Source of the DNA: Citrus sinensis
Taxonomy: Eukaryota; Streptophyta; Magnoliopsida; Sapindales; Rutaceae
Assembly: GCF_022201045.2 (NCBI RefSeq)
Contig: NC_068558.1
Location: 38,769,501 to 38,833,500 of the forward strand
Reading direction: 5' to 3'
DNA: 64,000 bases
A program made the translations under genes and the position numbers. Shown here in pieces: positions 9,201 through 19,400 of the stretch. The number at the start of each line of letters is the position of its first letter. Within the stretch, counting starts at the first letter, position 1. The notes beneath the pieces were generated by a model, which saw only the letters and a program-made list of their open reading frames with translations, ran no database searches and was not told the origin of the DNA.

Positions 9201-11283
9201 ATTGCCACCTTATGATAATATGTTTGTATCATCACTGCCCAAGCATGACAATAAAGAACAGTGTAAGAAACTAAATTTTTGCAAGATGGTTAGAAGATAA
9301 CTATGGTCATTTGAGAGTTTGGGATCAGACTGACGTGCAAATAATATATATTCAGCACCGTTGTTTCCTTTTGTGATAGTGTTGTATCATCATTTCCCAA
9401 GCTTGACATGAAAGAACAATGCAAGAAAATAATTTCAAATTGGTAGACAAGGACAGAAAGATGGAATGAAGAGGCTCTGTAACAGCAAAAGGAATCTACC
9501 ACTTGGCCTGCGATGTCTGAAGTCATTGATTCCAGGACAACACGAAGGCTGACAACAACAAGCAATGTCACTAAGCAAAATTTCACAAAATGAAAGCTAT
9601 ATGAATTAAGTTTTATTATTTTGACATTTAAACCATTTATTTAATGAAGGCCCACTTAACAACTTATAGAAGTTTAAGCACTAAATCCTACAATATAAGC
9701 AAAACTGTCACTGTCCCAAACTTATACAAGTTTATCACAGATTAAAGACTTCCATCAAAAGCTCCCCAAATTTAAACTTCATAACAAGCGAAGTACATAC
9801 TTTGGAGCATTGCAAGTGTTTGAAGGTTACTTCAACAGTGAGATTAAAAAAAAAAAAAAGGATCCAACAACACTTATCGACACATGCAACAAATAAGGAC
9901 ACTTACACCAATGTAATTCATCTCAACTCTTCCTTGTGAGCTAACAACCAATACAAGACAGGAAAATATAAGATGCATAATATCTACATAACAAACTAAC
10001 AGGAGATGACCCCCAAAAAAAAAAAAAAAGGAATAAGGAAAAAAAATGGATCTGAGTGTAACCACTCATTAACTTACAAACCTGTTTGTTCTATCTAGAT
10101 TTCCATTACAAATATGATCTAACACATTCTTCAGATTCACCAATCTAAATAGTCTAATAATCAAAGATCATAATTCGTTGACATCATTGGCAGGTTTTGT
10201 ATTAATCACACATGGGTTAAATTCATGCATCTGGCTTTGTATAAGTAGAAATTGCATTACTCTAATAATAATTTAAAATTAAAAAAAAAAACTTAGAAAT
10301 TTAGTGAAAAGAGGGATAAAAACCTGCTCTTCAACTTTCATGTGCTTTGAGAATAGCTTCACAGCATGGCACTCCTTAGTCAGCGAGCGCAAACCCCTAG
10401 AGTAGCACAAAAAATGTTAAAAGCAAAAGCGTGAGTAGCATTACAAACAAAATTTATAGTAACATGCGAATCAAGATGTCTTATAATATGCAATCATACT
10501 GTGTCAGCCACTAGTTAATATTCTACTTTGCTATGTTAAAGTATATTTCAAATGAAAAAACAAAAAAAGATATACTTTAAAAGCTCTATAGATCTCAAGG
10601 CAGAGGAGCTAATAATGAGAACTGCCGGAGACCCTGGATCAATTTTCCCTTCCAATAGCTGTCCTTCAGTTAGCACTTCTTTCCATAATGACCCAAAAGC
10701 TGCCTTCATATGCATCCCCAGTGACTTTGAATCTTGATCCAAGCTTCTAGACAGTTCCAGAATGCACGACTCTGCACAATTTAACGGACAACAATTACCA
10801 AAAAAAGAAAAAAAAAATAAGGGACTGAATTGAAAATTTAATTATTCATATGCATATTTTACTATTGGCCCGTTATTTTTTGCAGGTTTTATGTTATAGC
10901 CTACACAAGTCTATGGCTTTTACATTATGGCCCTCACCGTGACATCATCGAAACCACTATCGTAAAGGAGTAAATAGAGTAGAGATACGACCTTTAATTG
11001 ATTCTAACTCGAGGGAAGAGAGCTGAATGCCATTGGCTGACTGAAACTCGTTTAGAAAGAAGCTGAGCTGCTCCGATGCCGATGCCGATGCCGATGCCGA
11101 TGCAGATGGTGCTTGTACCTCGTCGTTGCCGTTTTCATTTTTGGCTTTCCTGGTAGTATTCTTCTGCCCCTTCTTTTTCTTGTACTTGGTCGGGATGGCG
11201 GCTGCTTTGGGAGCGACGGACTTCGGCTTAGCTTTGAGAGAGGCTTTCTTCTTTGAGAGCTTCTCTGCGTCTAGACTTCCCAT
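6233..11283 (-). CDS. CMSS1: CMSS1-like protein (90S pre-ribosome / U3 complex subunit)
   Basis: Six exons assembled on the minus strand: 11283-10992, 10771-10576, 10396-10324, 8150-8101, 6886-6773, 6365-6233. They give 858 bases, 285 residues plus stop, with all junctions GT-AG and in phase. The N-terminus is Lys-rich (KKKKGQKNTTRKAKN), followed by an Ala-Ser dipeptide run. The body holds the family stretches SPAVLIISSSALRSIELL, FSKHMKVEEQ and LSRLSVIVLDMHTDVKGY. These mark the Cms1/CMSS1 family (PF14617), a degenerate DEAD-box-like fold tied to small-subunit processomes in yeast. A nucleolar role in 18S rRNA maturation is inferred from the family. A telo-box just upstream of the ATG fits a ribosome-biogenesis gene. 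Introns 3 and 4 are long; intron 4 contains a hAT-like MITE. Confidence 0.88.
6978..7062. repeat. 35-bp tandem repeat in CMSS1 intron 4
   Basis: A unit containing ATCAAACAAAGTGAAGACAA occurs about 2.4 times head to tail with no visible change, so the duplication is recent. Confidence 0.85.
7206..7808. mobile_element. hAT-like MITE inside CMSS1 intron 4
   Basis: It starts TAGGGGTGGACAAAT and ends with ATTTGCCACCCCCA, an imperfect terminal inverted repeat of the common plant hAT type. An identical 8-bp duplication CAAAATAT lies on both sides (7198-7205 and 7809-7816). It has no transposase frame. The interior is GATC- and TG-rich and its two ends are rich in the phrase CGGATCGGATC. It sits in a minus-strand intron with no effect on the reading frame. 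Confidence 0.85.
8983..9443. repeat. Three degenerate tandem units (~150 bp) in CMSS1 intron 3
   Basis: Units begin near 8983, 9128 and 9286. Each carries the phrases GATCA..CTGACGTGCAAATA, TATCATCA and AAGAACAATG with substitutions and small indels. The units have drifted apart, so the array is old. Confidence 0.75.
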
Positions 11284-11326
11284 TTTCTATTGGCTCATGC
11301 TTGCTGTCAAGCTTAGGTTTAAATGC

Positions 11327-11334
11327 TAGGGTTT
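11327..11334 (-). promoter_or_regulatory. Telo-box upstream of CMSS1-like ATG
   Basis: The minus strand reads AAACCCTA about 45 bases before the start codon. Telo-boxes near transcription starts are frequent in plant genes for ribosomal proteins and ribosome assembly, which matches the product. Confidence 0.6.
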
Positions 11335-11400
11335 GTGTTTTGGCGGTCTTTACTCGGCCTGAGCCGCCAGCCGGTTTACCTTCTTGTGCTTTTATATTTT

Positions 11401-12021
11401 GAGTCGGACTATTAGCACCCTCCAGAATTCTATTAAAATTCTTTTTTTAATTATATTTCATTTAATACTAAAAATATTCTTTTTTAATCAACACTTTTTT
11501 CATTTATAAATTTTTTTATTGCTAATAATTTTCTCACTCTTTCAATCTTAATATCTATATTCTTCTCTTCAAATTTTTATTATTATTTAATTTCTAAAAA
11601 AAATCTAAAAGAAAAAGTAAGAAAAACATTATACTTAGAAAATAATGAATATTTTATGGGTTTAATACAATTTTATTCTACCTATAAATTTTGGGTTCAT
11701 TGAGTTTAGCTATTAGTTTGAGAATCTTTAAAAAATTAGTTGCAATGGGATAACAATTTATTTAATTTATTTTTCCTTTGTGTTATATCTTAATTAAGTT
11801 GTTATGTTTATTACAAGAATTTTGTTTTGTCTTAGAGGATTACTTCTTAAATTCAAATTATTTTAACGATAATAAAAAAGTTTATATTGTGTAAGCAAAA
11901 TAAAAATGAGGAGAGAGAGAAAATATAAATGGTTTAATTCTAATTAAATTTGTCCTTAAAAGTAATTGTAGTATAACATGAGTTTTATGAGATTAATCAA
12001 GGGGTGCCAATAGTCCAACTC
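11401..12021. mobile_element. MITE of the GAGTYGGACTATTRGCACCC family, copy A
   Basis: It starts GAGTCGGACTATTAGCACCC and ends with the inverted GGGGTGCCAATAGTCCAACTC. The 621-bp interior is AT-rich with no coding potential. Flanking 9-mers TTATATTTT and TTTTATTTT agree only loosely, so the duplication may be decayed. A second element with the same ends lies at 40343-40888. Confidence 0.7.
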
Positions 12022-12030
12022 TTTTATTTT

Positions 12031-12914
12031 TATTTTTTAATTTCATAAATTTATAATTAAGTATATGTGTTTCTCTTTTCCAAAGGAGCATCAATTAATG
12101 AGCCAAGACCTTTAATTTTATGCCAATCGTTGTTTTTTTTTTATTTAAAAAAAAGTAATGGTCTAGTCTCATTCGATGCGATATTTATTTATTAGATGAT
12201 AAAATATAATAATGAATAATTTTATATTCATCATTCAATATATGAGTAACAAATAATATTATAACTGAAGGTAAAACTCAATTATTGTGATCTATGATAT
12301 TATTGTTCTCATTTTACAACTTTTTTTTTATTCTTAACCGATTTAATCTGAAATCTAATCTAATATTGTTATATTTGTGCTCCTACAATTTTTATATGTT
12401 AAATAAACAATAAACATCTCAAAGACAATGAATACGAATAAAATAATATTTTATTATAATATAAAATATTCACAAAAATTTGCAAAGAATAAAAATGTTA
12501 ATTTGAAAGATTATATGCTAAAACTACAGAAGTAGTAGAGCCGCCGCCACCAACTCTGAAGACAGGTACGTGAAGTCAAAACACAAGGCACGAAAAAAAT
12601 TCACGATCAGACGCTAATATAAAATCTGTAAGTTAACATTGTCTGCCACAAGGCAGGAGAAAGAAAGGCCACTTGGGAGTTGGGTGGCCCATCCCAATTT
12701 GGACGCTCGACGGAAAAAGCCAAGAAGGATGACAACTGGACCGAATTGTTTGTACACAATACCTCTCAATCATATAGTAGTTTTTGAAAATACCAATTAT
12801 GAAAAATCAGTCTCCGGCTGGAATTGTTTTAATTGTCGACGCCTTTGATTTTCGATTATGACTATATATTAACTTATTACGAGAATCTAAGGATGAGTCT
12901 ATCATCTCAATAAT
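12031..12914. other. AT-rich intergenic stretch
   Basis: No gene or element is recognised. A 69-codon open frame at 12639-12848 has no family resemblance and is not called. Confidence 0.5.
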
Positions 12915-12924
12915 AGTATTTTAT

Positions 12925-13440
12925 TCTGTGATAGAACAGCGGTTCTTAAAGTGAGAACGATGGTTAATTTTTTTAAATTTTTATTAATTTTATGATGATT
13001 TGACGATTTTCAAATTGTGAGATTTGTTTTGTGACAGAATAGTGATTCTTAAAATGAGACTGGTGGTCAAATTTTTTTAAATTTTCATTATTTTACGACG
13101 ATTCGATGATTTTCAAACTATGAAGTAAAACGCATAAAAATAATCCCATAGTGTATGAGATGAATGTATGCATTTTGATTAGGATCGTATTCTACGATTA
13201 AATCTATATAGACATGTATGCATTGATTATTTTCAAACTGTGAGGTTTGTCTTCATGTCTTGTGACAGAGCAGTGGTTCCTAGAGTGAGACCAATCGTCA
13301 AAATTTTTAAATCTTCATTATTTTAAAACGATCGATGATTTTCAAACTGTGATGTAGACTGCATAAAATAACCTCGTAGTGTACGAGATAAATGTATGTG
13401 TTTCGATTAGTATCGTATTCTATGATTAAATATATATACA
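12925..13440. repeat. Divergent tandem array directly upstream of the UGT gene
   Basis: The phrase GTGACAGA(A/G)(C/T)AG(T/C)GGTTC, followed about 60 bases on by ACGAT..GATGATTTTCAAACTRTGA, returns at about 12930, 13027 and 13260. The last two units also share the tail GTATCGTATTCTATGATTAA and its variant near 13180. The units are about 100 to 230 bp. The final unit runs into the TATA box of the glucosyltransferase gene. Confidence 0.7.
13431..13438 (+). promoter_or_regulatory. TATA box of UGT76-like gene
   Basis: TATATATA lies 51 bases before the ATG at 13482 but only 18 before the in-frame ATG at 13449. Transcription should start about 25-32 bases past the box, so the 13449 codon is probably outside the mRNA. 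Confidence 0.55.
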
Positions 13441-13481
13441 CATAGAGAGTGGGATGTGAGGAGCAAGAAGCACGAGACCAT

Positions 13482-14972
13482 ATGGAGGGCCGAAATGATT
13501 CCTGCAGAATGGTGCCAAGAAATGGAAGGGGAGTGATACTTTTCCCACTGCCATTCCAAGGCCACATAAACCCAATGCTTCATCTTGCAAGCATCCTCTA
13601 TAGCAAAGGATTTTCAGTCACCATAATTCACACCGAATTCAACTTATCTTCGACTAATTATTTCTCTTGTAACTACCCTCATTTTGATTTCCATTCATTC
13701 CCTGATGGCTTCTCGGAAACTGAAGCCTCCGCTGAGGATGTTGCTGTTTTCTTTACGGCCATCAATGACAAGTGCATCGTGCCATTTCGGGATTGTTTGG
13801 CTGAGATATTGATGAAGTCAAAGGCTGATCAGAATAATGATTCTTCGCCCTGCTGCTTAATTACGGATGCGTTCTGGTTCTTCACACATACCGTTGCTGC
13901 TGACTTTAAGCTCCCCACGATCGTGCTACAAACTTGCGGTGTCTCTGGCTTTCTTGCTTTTACTGCCTATCCAATTCTAAGGGAAAGGGCTTACCTTCCG
14001 GTACAAGGTGTACATCAATAAGCTTTTCTTTTGATTGATAAATTCTCAGGAATGTTACTAATTTTCCATTTGTTTTTCCCCTCAGATCACCAATCATTAG
14101 AAACTCCTGTGACAGAGTTTCCACCGCTGAGAGTCAAAGATATTCAAGTTCTTGAAACAATGGATCAAGAAAATGTTTATAGATTTGTATCAGCTATTGA
14201 TACTCAGATAATGGCCTCTTCAGGAGTGATATGGAACTCCTATCGAGACCTTGAACAAGCTGGACTGGGATTGGCACACCAAAAGTATCTTTCCATCCCA
14301 ATTTTCCCAATAGGTCCACTCCACAAGTGCTCTCCGGCTTCTTCAGTCAGCTTATCATCTCAAGATTACCAAAGATCCATTTCCTGGCTAGACAAACAAA
14401 CACCTAAGTCTGTAGTTTATATAAGCTTTGGTAGTGTTATTGCTATTAACAAGGATGGTTTTTTGGAGATAGCCTGGGGGGTGGCCAATAGCAGGATGCC
14501 CTTTCTCTGGGTGGTTCGACCAGGATTAGTCAGCGGAGCAGAATGGGTCGAACCATTACCGAAAGGGTTCTTGGAAATGCTAGATGGAAGGGGGTGTATA
14601 GTGAAATGGGCTCCTCAGCAAGAAGTGCTGGCTCATCCTGCTGTTGGAGGGTTTTGGACACACAGTGGTTGGAATTCAACATTGGAGAGTATGTGCGAAG
14701 GAGTCCCCATGATTTGCCAGCCTTATCTTCCGGACCAAATGGTGAATGCTAGATATGTAAGTCATTTTTGGAGAGTTGGATTGCACTCAGAGTGGAAGTT
14801 GGAGAGAATGGAGATTGAAAGAGCAATCAGAAGAGTAATGGTTGAAGCTGAGGGCCAGGAAATGAGAGCGAGGATTATGCACTTGAAGGAGAAAGTGGAT
14901 TTTTGTCTAAGGAAAGGAGGTTCCTCGCATCAATCTCTGGAGAGATTGATTGATCACATACTGTCCTTCTAG
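13482..14972 (+). CDS. UDP-glycosyltransferase, UGT76 type
   Basis: Two exons, 13482-14007 and 14086-14972, joined by a 78-base GT-AG intron, give 470 residues. It is a family-1 (GT1) enzyme that transfers sugar from a UDP-sugar to small acceptors. His28 (in PFQGHINPM) and Asp129 (in LITDAFWFF) fit the catalytic dyad. The 44-residue PSPG box spans W350 to Q393 (WAPQQEVLAHP ... YLPDQ), and its final Gln favours UDP-glucose. Sequence and intron position match UGT76, whose members glucosylate cytokinins, salicylic acid, isoleucic acid or monolignol-like acceptors; the substrate cannot be read from sequence. An in-frame ATG at 13449 would add 11 residues, but the TATA box spacing argues against it. 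The frame is intact. Confidence 0.92.
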
Positions 14973-15525
14973 TTAATTTTCCAAATCTATCTTCACTCAT
15001 TGTGTAATAAAATAAATTATCGTGCAGTCCATGTTCTCATGAAGTTACATGAAGTTACTCAATAATATAGCTTCAGTCAGGTTTTACTAATCTTCCCTTG
15101 CCTACTAACGCATGCATATTTCCAAGCATATAATTTTATTAAAATATTAGCCCATAAGAGCTTTATCAAATGATTTTTAAACATCTTCCTTTGGTTCGTT
15201 ATCACCCAGTCTATACTCAATTATTTTATTGAATGCCTTAACACTTCCGTCAAACACGTTTTTTTTTCCCCCTAATTTCATGCGCGCACCAAGATTGACA
15301 AGTTTCATTTGTAGTTTTTTTTTTTAATAACAATATTGTCATTCAACAAATTTCAGATGCAGTACATGAAACTGAAATGGGAATCTGAAATTGACGGGTG
15401 GAAAAATGTAATGGATGGACAAATGGTATTGGAACCGTTGGTGAGTGAGGGTTTGAACATATGATAGTATGATACCATATATGGTTGAAGAAGAATAGCC
15501 ACCATCGGTGCCTAAAATTTACTAA
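14973..15525. other. Intergenic, 3' flank of UGT gene
   Basis: Contains AATAAA-like signals around 15006-15015 and otherwise AT-rich DNA. No gene is seen. Confidence 0.5.
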
Positions 15526-15950
15526 GACTCTGTTTGATACAGTTTTTCAAGTCCAACTTATTTACGTAGAGTTTTTATTAGTAGAACTTTTATAAATAAA
15601 GTTTTTACCCAAAAAACTTTAGTTGTTTAGTTGTCAATAAGAATTTTTATTAAAAATTTATGAAATTACTTTAATAGACAAACTTTTTAAAGTTATATTA
15701 TGAAAAGAATAAAATAAAACTGTTAAATAAATAAAGGGTATTTTAGATATTTTAACATTTAAAATTAATTTTTTAACCTCTACTCCCAAAAGCCCAAAAT
15801 TTAAGATTTTATTAATAAAGACAAAATAACTTATTTAAGCTTCAAAAGCTCTATTAAAAAAACAACCAAACAAAAATAAAAATTATGATAAGAGTTTATG
15901 AGATTAAATAAACATTTATAACCATTAAATAAGCCGTATCAAATAGGCAC
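15526..15950. mobile_element. Tourist-like (PIF/Harbinger) MITE
   Basis: Ends GACTCTGTTTGATACAG and, inverted, GTGCCTATTTGATACGG share the core TTTGATAC. TAA stands on both sides (15523-15525 and 15951-15953). The 425-bp interior is AT-rich and non-coding. A 3-bp TAA duplication is typical of this superfamily. Confidence 0.65.
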
Positions 15951-15953
15951 TAA

Positions 15954-16483
15954 AACTTAATTCATCCATCCATTGGGTAAGTCATATCCTGGTTCAAAAA
16001 GTTTGGTAAGCTCGAAGACGAATACCCAACAACATTCAAATTTGACATTAATAAGCATTAAAATATAAATGGGTTCCATAGAACATGGATCATAAACTGC
16101 TTATAAATATCTCCTTCGTCTTTGTTAAATAATAAAGCTGCAGGCGATTGGCTGGGTCTGAGACAAGGCTCTATTTATCATCATATTGAATTAAACCTCT
16201 AAAAGAGGTTTCGCAGCCTAAGATTACTAAAGCAATCACAAAAAGTTTGCTAACAGTCATGACACGGTATGCATTGATATCAGAATTGCGGCAAACCACT
16301 AATCTGGCATGAAGATAGTATGGTTCATCATGTGGGTTTGGCAATTTAGACACCAATATAACTTATAAATTCTATGTTAAACTTATTTATTATCTATGGT
16401 TAAAATATAATTCATATTCTCTAATCCAGATGTATACCCGGGGAGCCATTCAGTAGTTGAAAAAATGGCCAAACTGATAAAAA
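15954..16483. other. Intergenic / 3' UTR of P4H1-like gene
   Basis: Holds the probable 3' untranslated region of the minus-strand prolyl hydroxylase gene. No other gene is seen. Confidence 0.5.
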
Positions 16484-19400
16484 TCAAGAGGTAGCTCTTT
16501 GCCTCATCCATTTTGTAGCTGACCACTTCTCTCCTGAAAGAACCTCACATCCTCCATGCAAGCTACTTGGATCTGACTGCCCGTCTAGCCCCTGAGAGTA
16601 CCAATAAAAACGACCGAATGAAGTTTGGAATGATGAATCAACAAAATTCAATAAAAAGGGCCAGTTTTACTCATATTCCTTTTTAATAAAAAGGGTATCC
16701 TTTTCATAAACTTACAAAACCCATTCATTTTTTTTTTTAATAAACGCAAAAGGTCACAGGAATAAATTCAGTAGAAGAGAACTTTCAATTTAGCAGGACA
16801 ACATGCTACGGTAGTAGTCACTTTCAAGAGGTATAAATTTCAGGGCCTAGAATATAAGGCCAAGAAACCCAACATGGTCGTAAGTTTTGGTCCTTGAATG
16901 AAATCGAAAAATGATCCTTTAATATTTTCCGAGTAAAAAATAGAAATCATTTAATGCAGAAATTGTGGCGAGCACAAAGGAAACAGGTAGGACAAGTGAT
17001 CACTTGTTGCCTCCTCAGAGATTGCAATGACAACATAAAAAAATGATCAATTTTATGGACAAACAGAGCGAGCCAATTATGAACTGGAGTAATCAGCAGC
17101 TAATTGCAGTGAACAAGGTGCTTCCAAGGTATCTACTTAATTTTTGAAGACATAAAAGTGCCACAGCAGTGGAGGACAATTTTATGGGCAGACTATTTAA
17201 TGAGAAGTATTGAAAGACAAACCATGCTCCAAAAAAGCACCGCATCTCCTTGAACTGGTTTTACAGACAGCCCTTTCACAACCTTCCCACCACAGCTACA
17301 TTCACCCGAACCAGCCTAAGATTGACATATGCATAGAACCAAGAAAATGAAAATTTATTGAAAAAAGAAGAAAAATATCACTGGCAAAATTAAATTCATA
17401 GAATTCATGTTTCTGAACTTTAAATTTACGATGTGCAAGCAAAATAATTTTGGAAAACCAATCATAACATCAATTACATTGGCATTCAATGACATTTTAT
17501 CTTTTATATGATTACTTTGGTAACCAAAATGAGCTCAAAGGAAACTAGCAACAGGATGTTCAAGAGCAAGATGGCATAATTAGAATTATGGATTGAGAAC
17601 AAGTCATGGAATCTAATTTATATCATGTGAAGAGCAAACATATTTCATGTTTTAGATGCTTTCCAATAACAGAAGTCGATAATGTTAATATGACTAAGAT
17701 GATCATCTTTCATTGCCAAAGACATCCATTAACTGGGTCAATACTCAGTACCTCATCAAATCTTACTACCATACTTGACAAACATACTAACAGGTACTAT
17801 TGTCTCCAGAAAACTGATGTAGAAACTTATTCAGATAATGCAGATCACTCTCGCTATATTCTACTGAAATACATGATGAAATAATATGTAAATATATTTT
17901 GATAAATTATTAATAAACGTAGTTCAATAACCATAGGGACGTATAAGGGATGGATAGGTTGCGCATAAATTATGTGCAATGGGAAAGCCGGAAAGGTTTA
18001 GGCGTTACATGAAACAAAAGTTCAATAACCCGAAAATAATACAACAGACGTTAGGCATCAGATTCTAATCAGTCATTACCATAGGAAAATATGTTTCTCC
18101 CCCTTCAACATTATCACTTAAATACATAAGCATTGTTGCTATCCGCTGACCGCCACGCTTCAAGTTGAACTGTCAAAAGGGAAAAAAGAACAGAAAGAAG
18201 ATGAAGAACTGAGTCTCAGATATCACAAGAACAGAGCATATATTGACAAGAGAAATAGGCTAACAGAAGTCATAAAGGAAAATAACTTACAGTGTCTGAA
18301 AAGTAATCGTGATGGGGCTTGTAATACTGATCTTTTTCATACCTGTGCTGCTGCAGATGTTAGCCTTGATACTAAGATGTATCAGTTTTTCTGTATATAC
18401 ATAATAGTTTTATTAAAAAAATCAGATTCCTACCTTAAAACTTGGATGAGCTCCCCATTTTCTACTGGTACTTGAGAAAAGACAGAAATCCTTTTTTCAA
18501 TTGCCTGTTAATGACAAAAAAATGAAAAGTGGAAAAGAAAAGGGAAAAGGTTTAGAGCAGTGGCATTTTTGCCATTGTTACAAAATCAAGTGCAACAGTT
18601 TTTAAGTAATATGAACCAAACCAACTACAAGAAACTATCACACAAACCAAGGCCAGTAGCTTCAAGGAATATTTAGATGAGCCAAGTACAAGTAGTTAAC
18701 ACACACAAAATAGAAAAGGACATGATGTACTATAAATCTCTTCAGTGAAAGAGAGAGTACATAGGCTGATCAACACTTTTGTATACCATTACGTTGCATC
18801 CTCTTACAACTGAAGGTCCAGCTATTGAATTTGAGGCAACTGTAATGAGACTGGCATCTAGGAAAAAGTCAATGCTAGACAGATTGTCACATGATCAATG
18901 AAGCTAAAAGTAACTAGGATTTGGATTTTATAAAGCAGCTCAGACAAGAATGAGGATTAATTATTTAAACCAATAAACCATGCATCAGTATTGCAGAAAT
19001 TGCACATAAAGATCAATAAAAAGCATTTGGATCTTATAAAGCAGCTCATACAAGAATGAGGACCAATTCTACAGTGATAGAAGTTGATGAGAAGTAACTC
19101 AGAAATGAACTAAACCTGTATCATTGGGTACTTTTTCTCTTCCGGACTCAAAAACATACCAGAACTTGTCCTTACATTACTCTTGATTCCCTGAAAAGGA
19201 AAATGTAAGAAATTCAATTTATCAATCAATGCAAGTATAATAAACAAATAAATTCAAAAGGATACAAATATGTTTCATCACTGAACCTCCAAGCTAGATA
19301 CTGAATTCCGAATTTACATAAAAAGTTAACAACCGGGCATAACTAACAACCATTACTTCATTCTGTAGATTCTATATTTTGCCTCATGTTTGACAGAATG

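Noticed and set aside
13449-13481. Longer N-terminus for the UGT gene
   Set aside because: Only 18 bases from the TATA box and absent from typical UGT76 proteins; kept as an alternative in the gene entry.
17606-17884. 92-codon plus-strand open frame
   Set aside because: It lies in an intron of the minus-strand prolyl hydroxylase gene and has no family resemblance.
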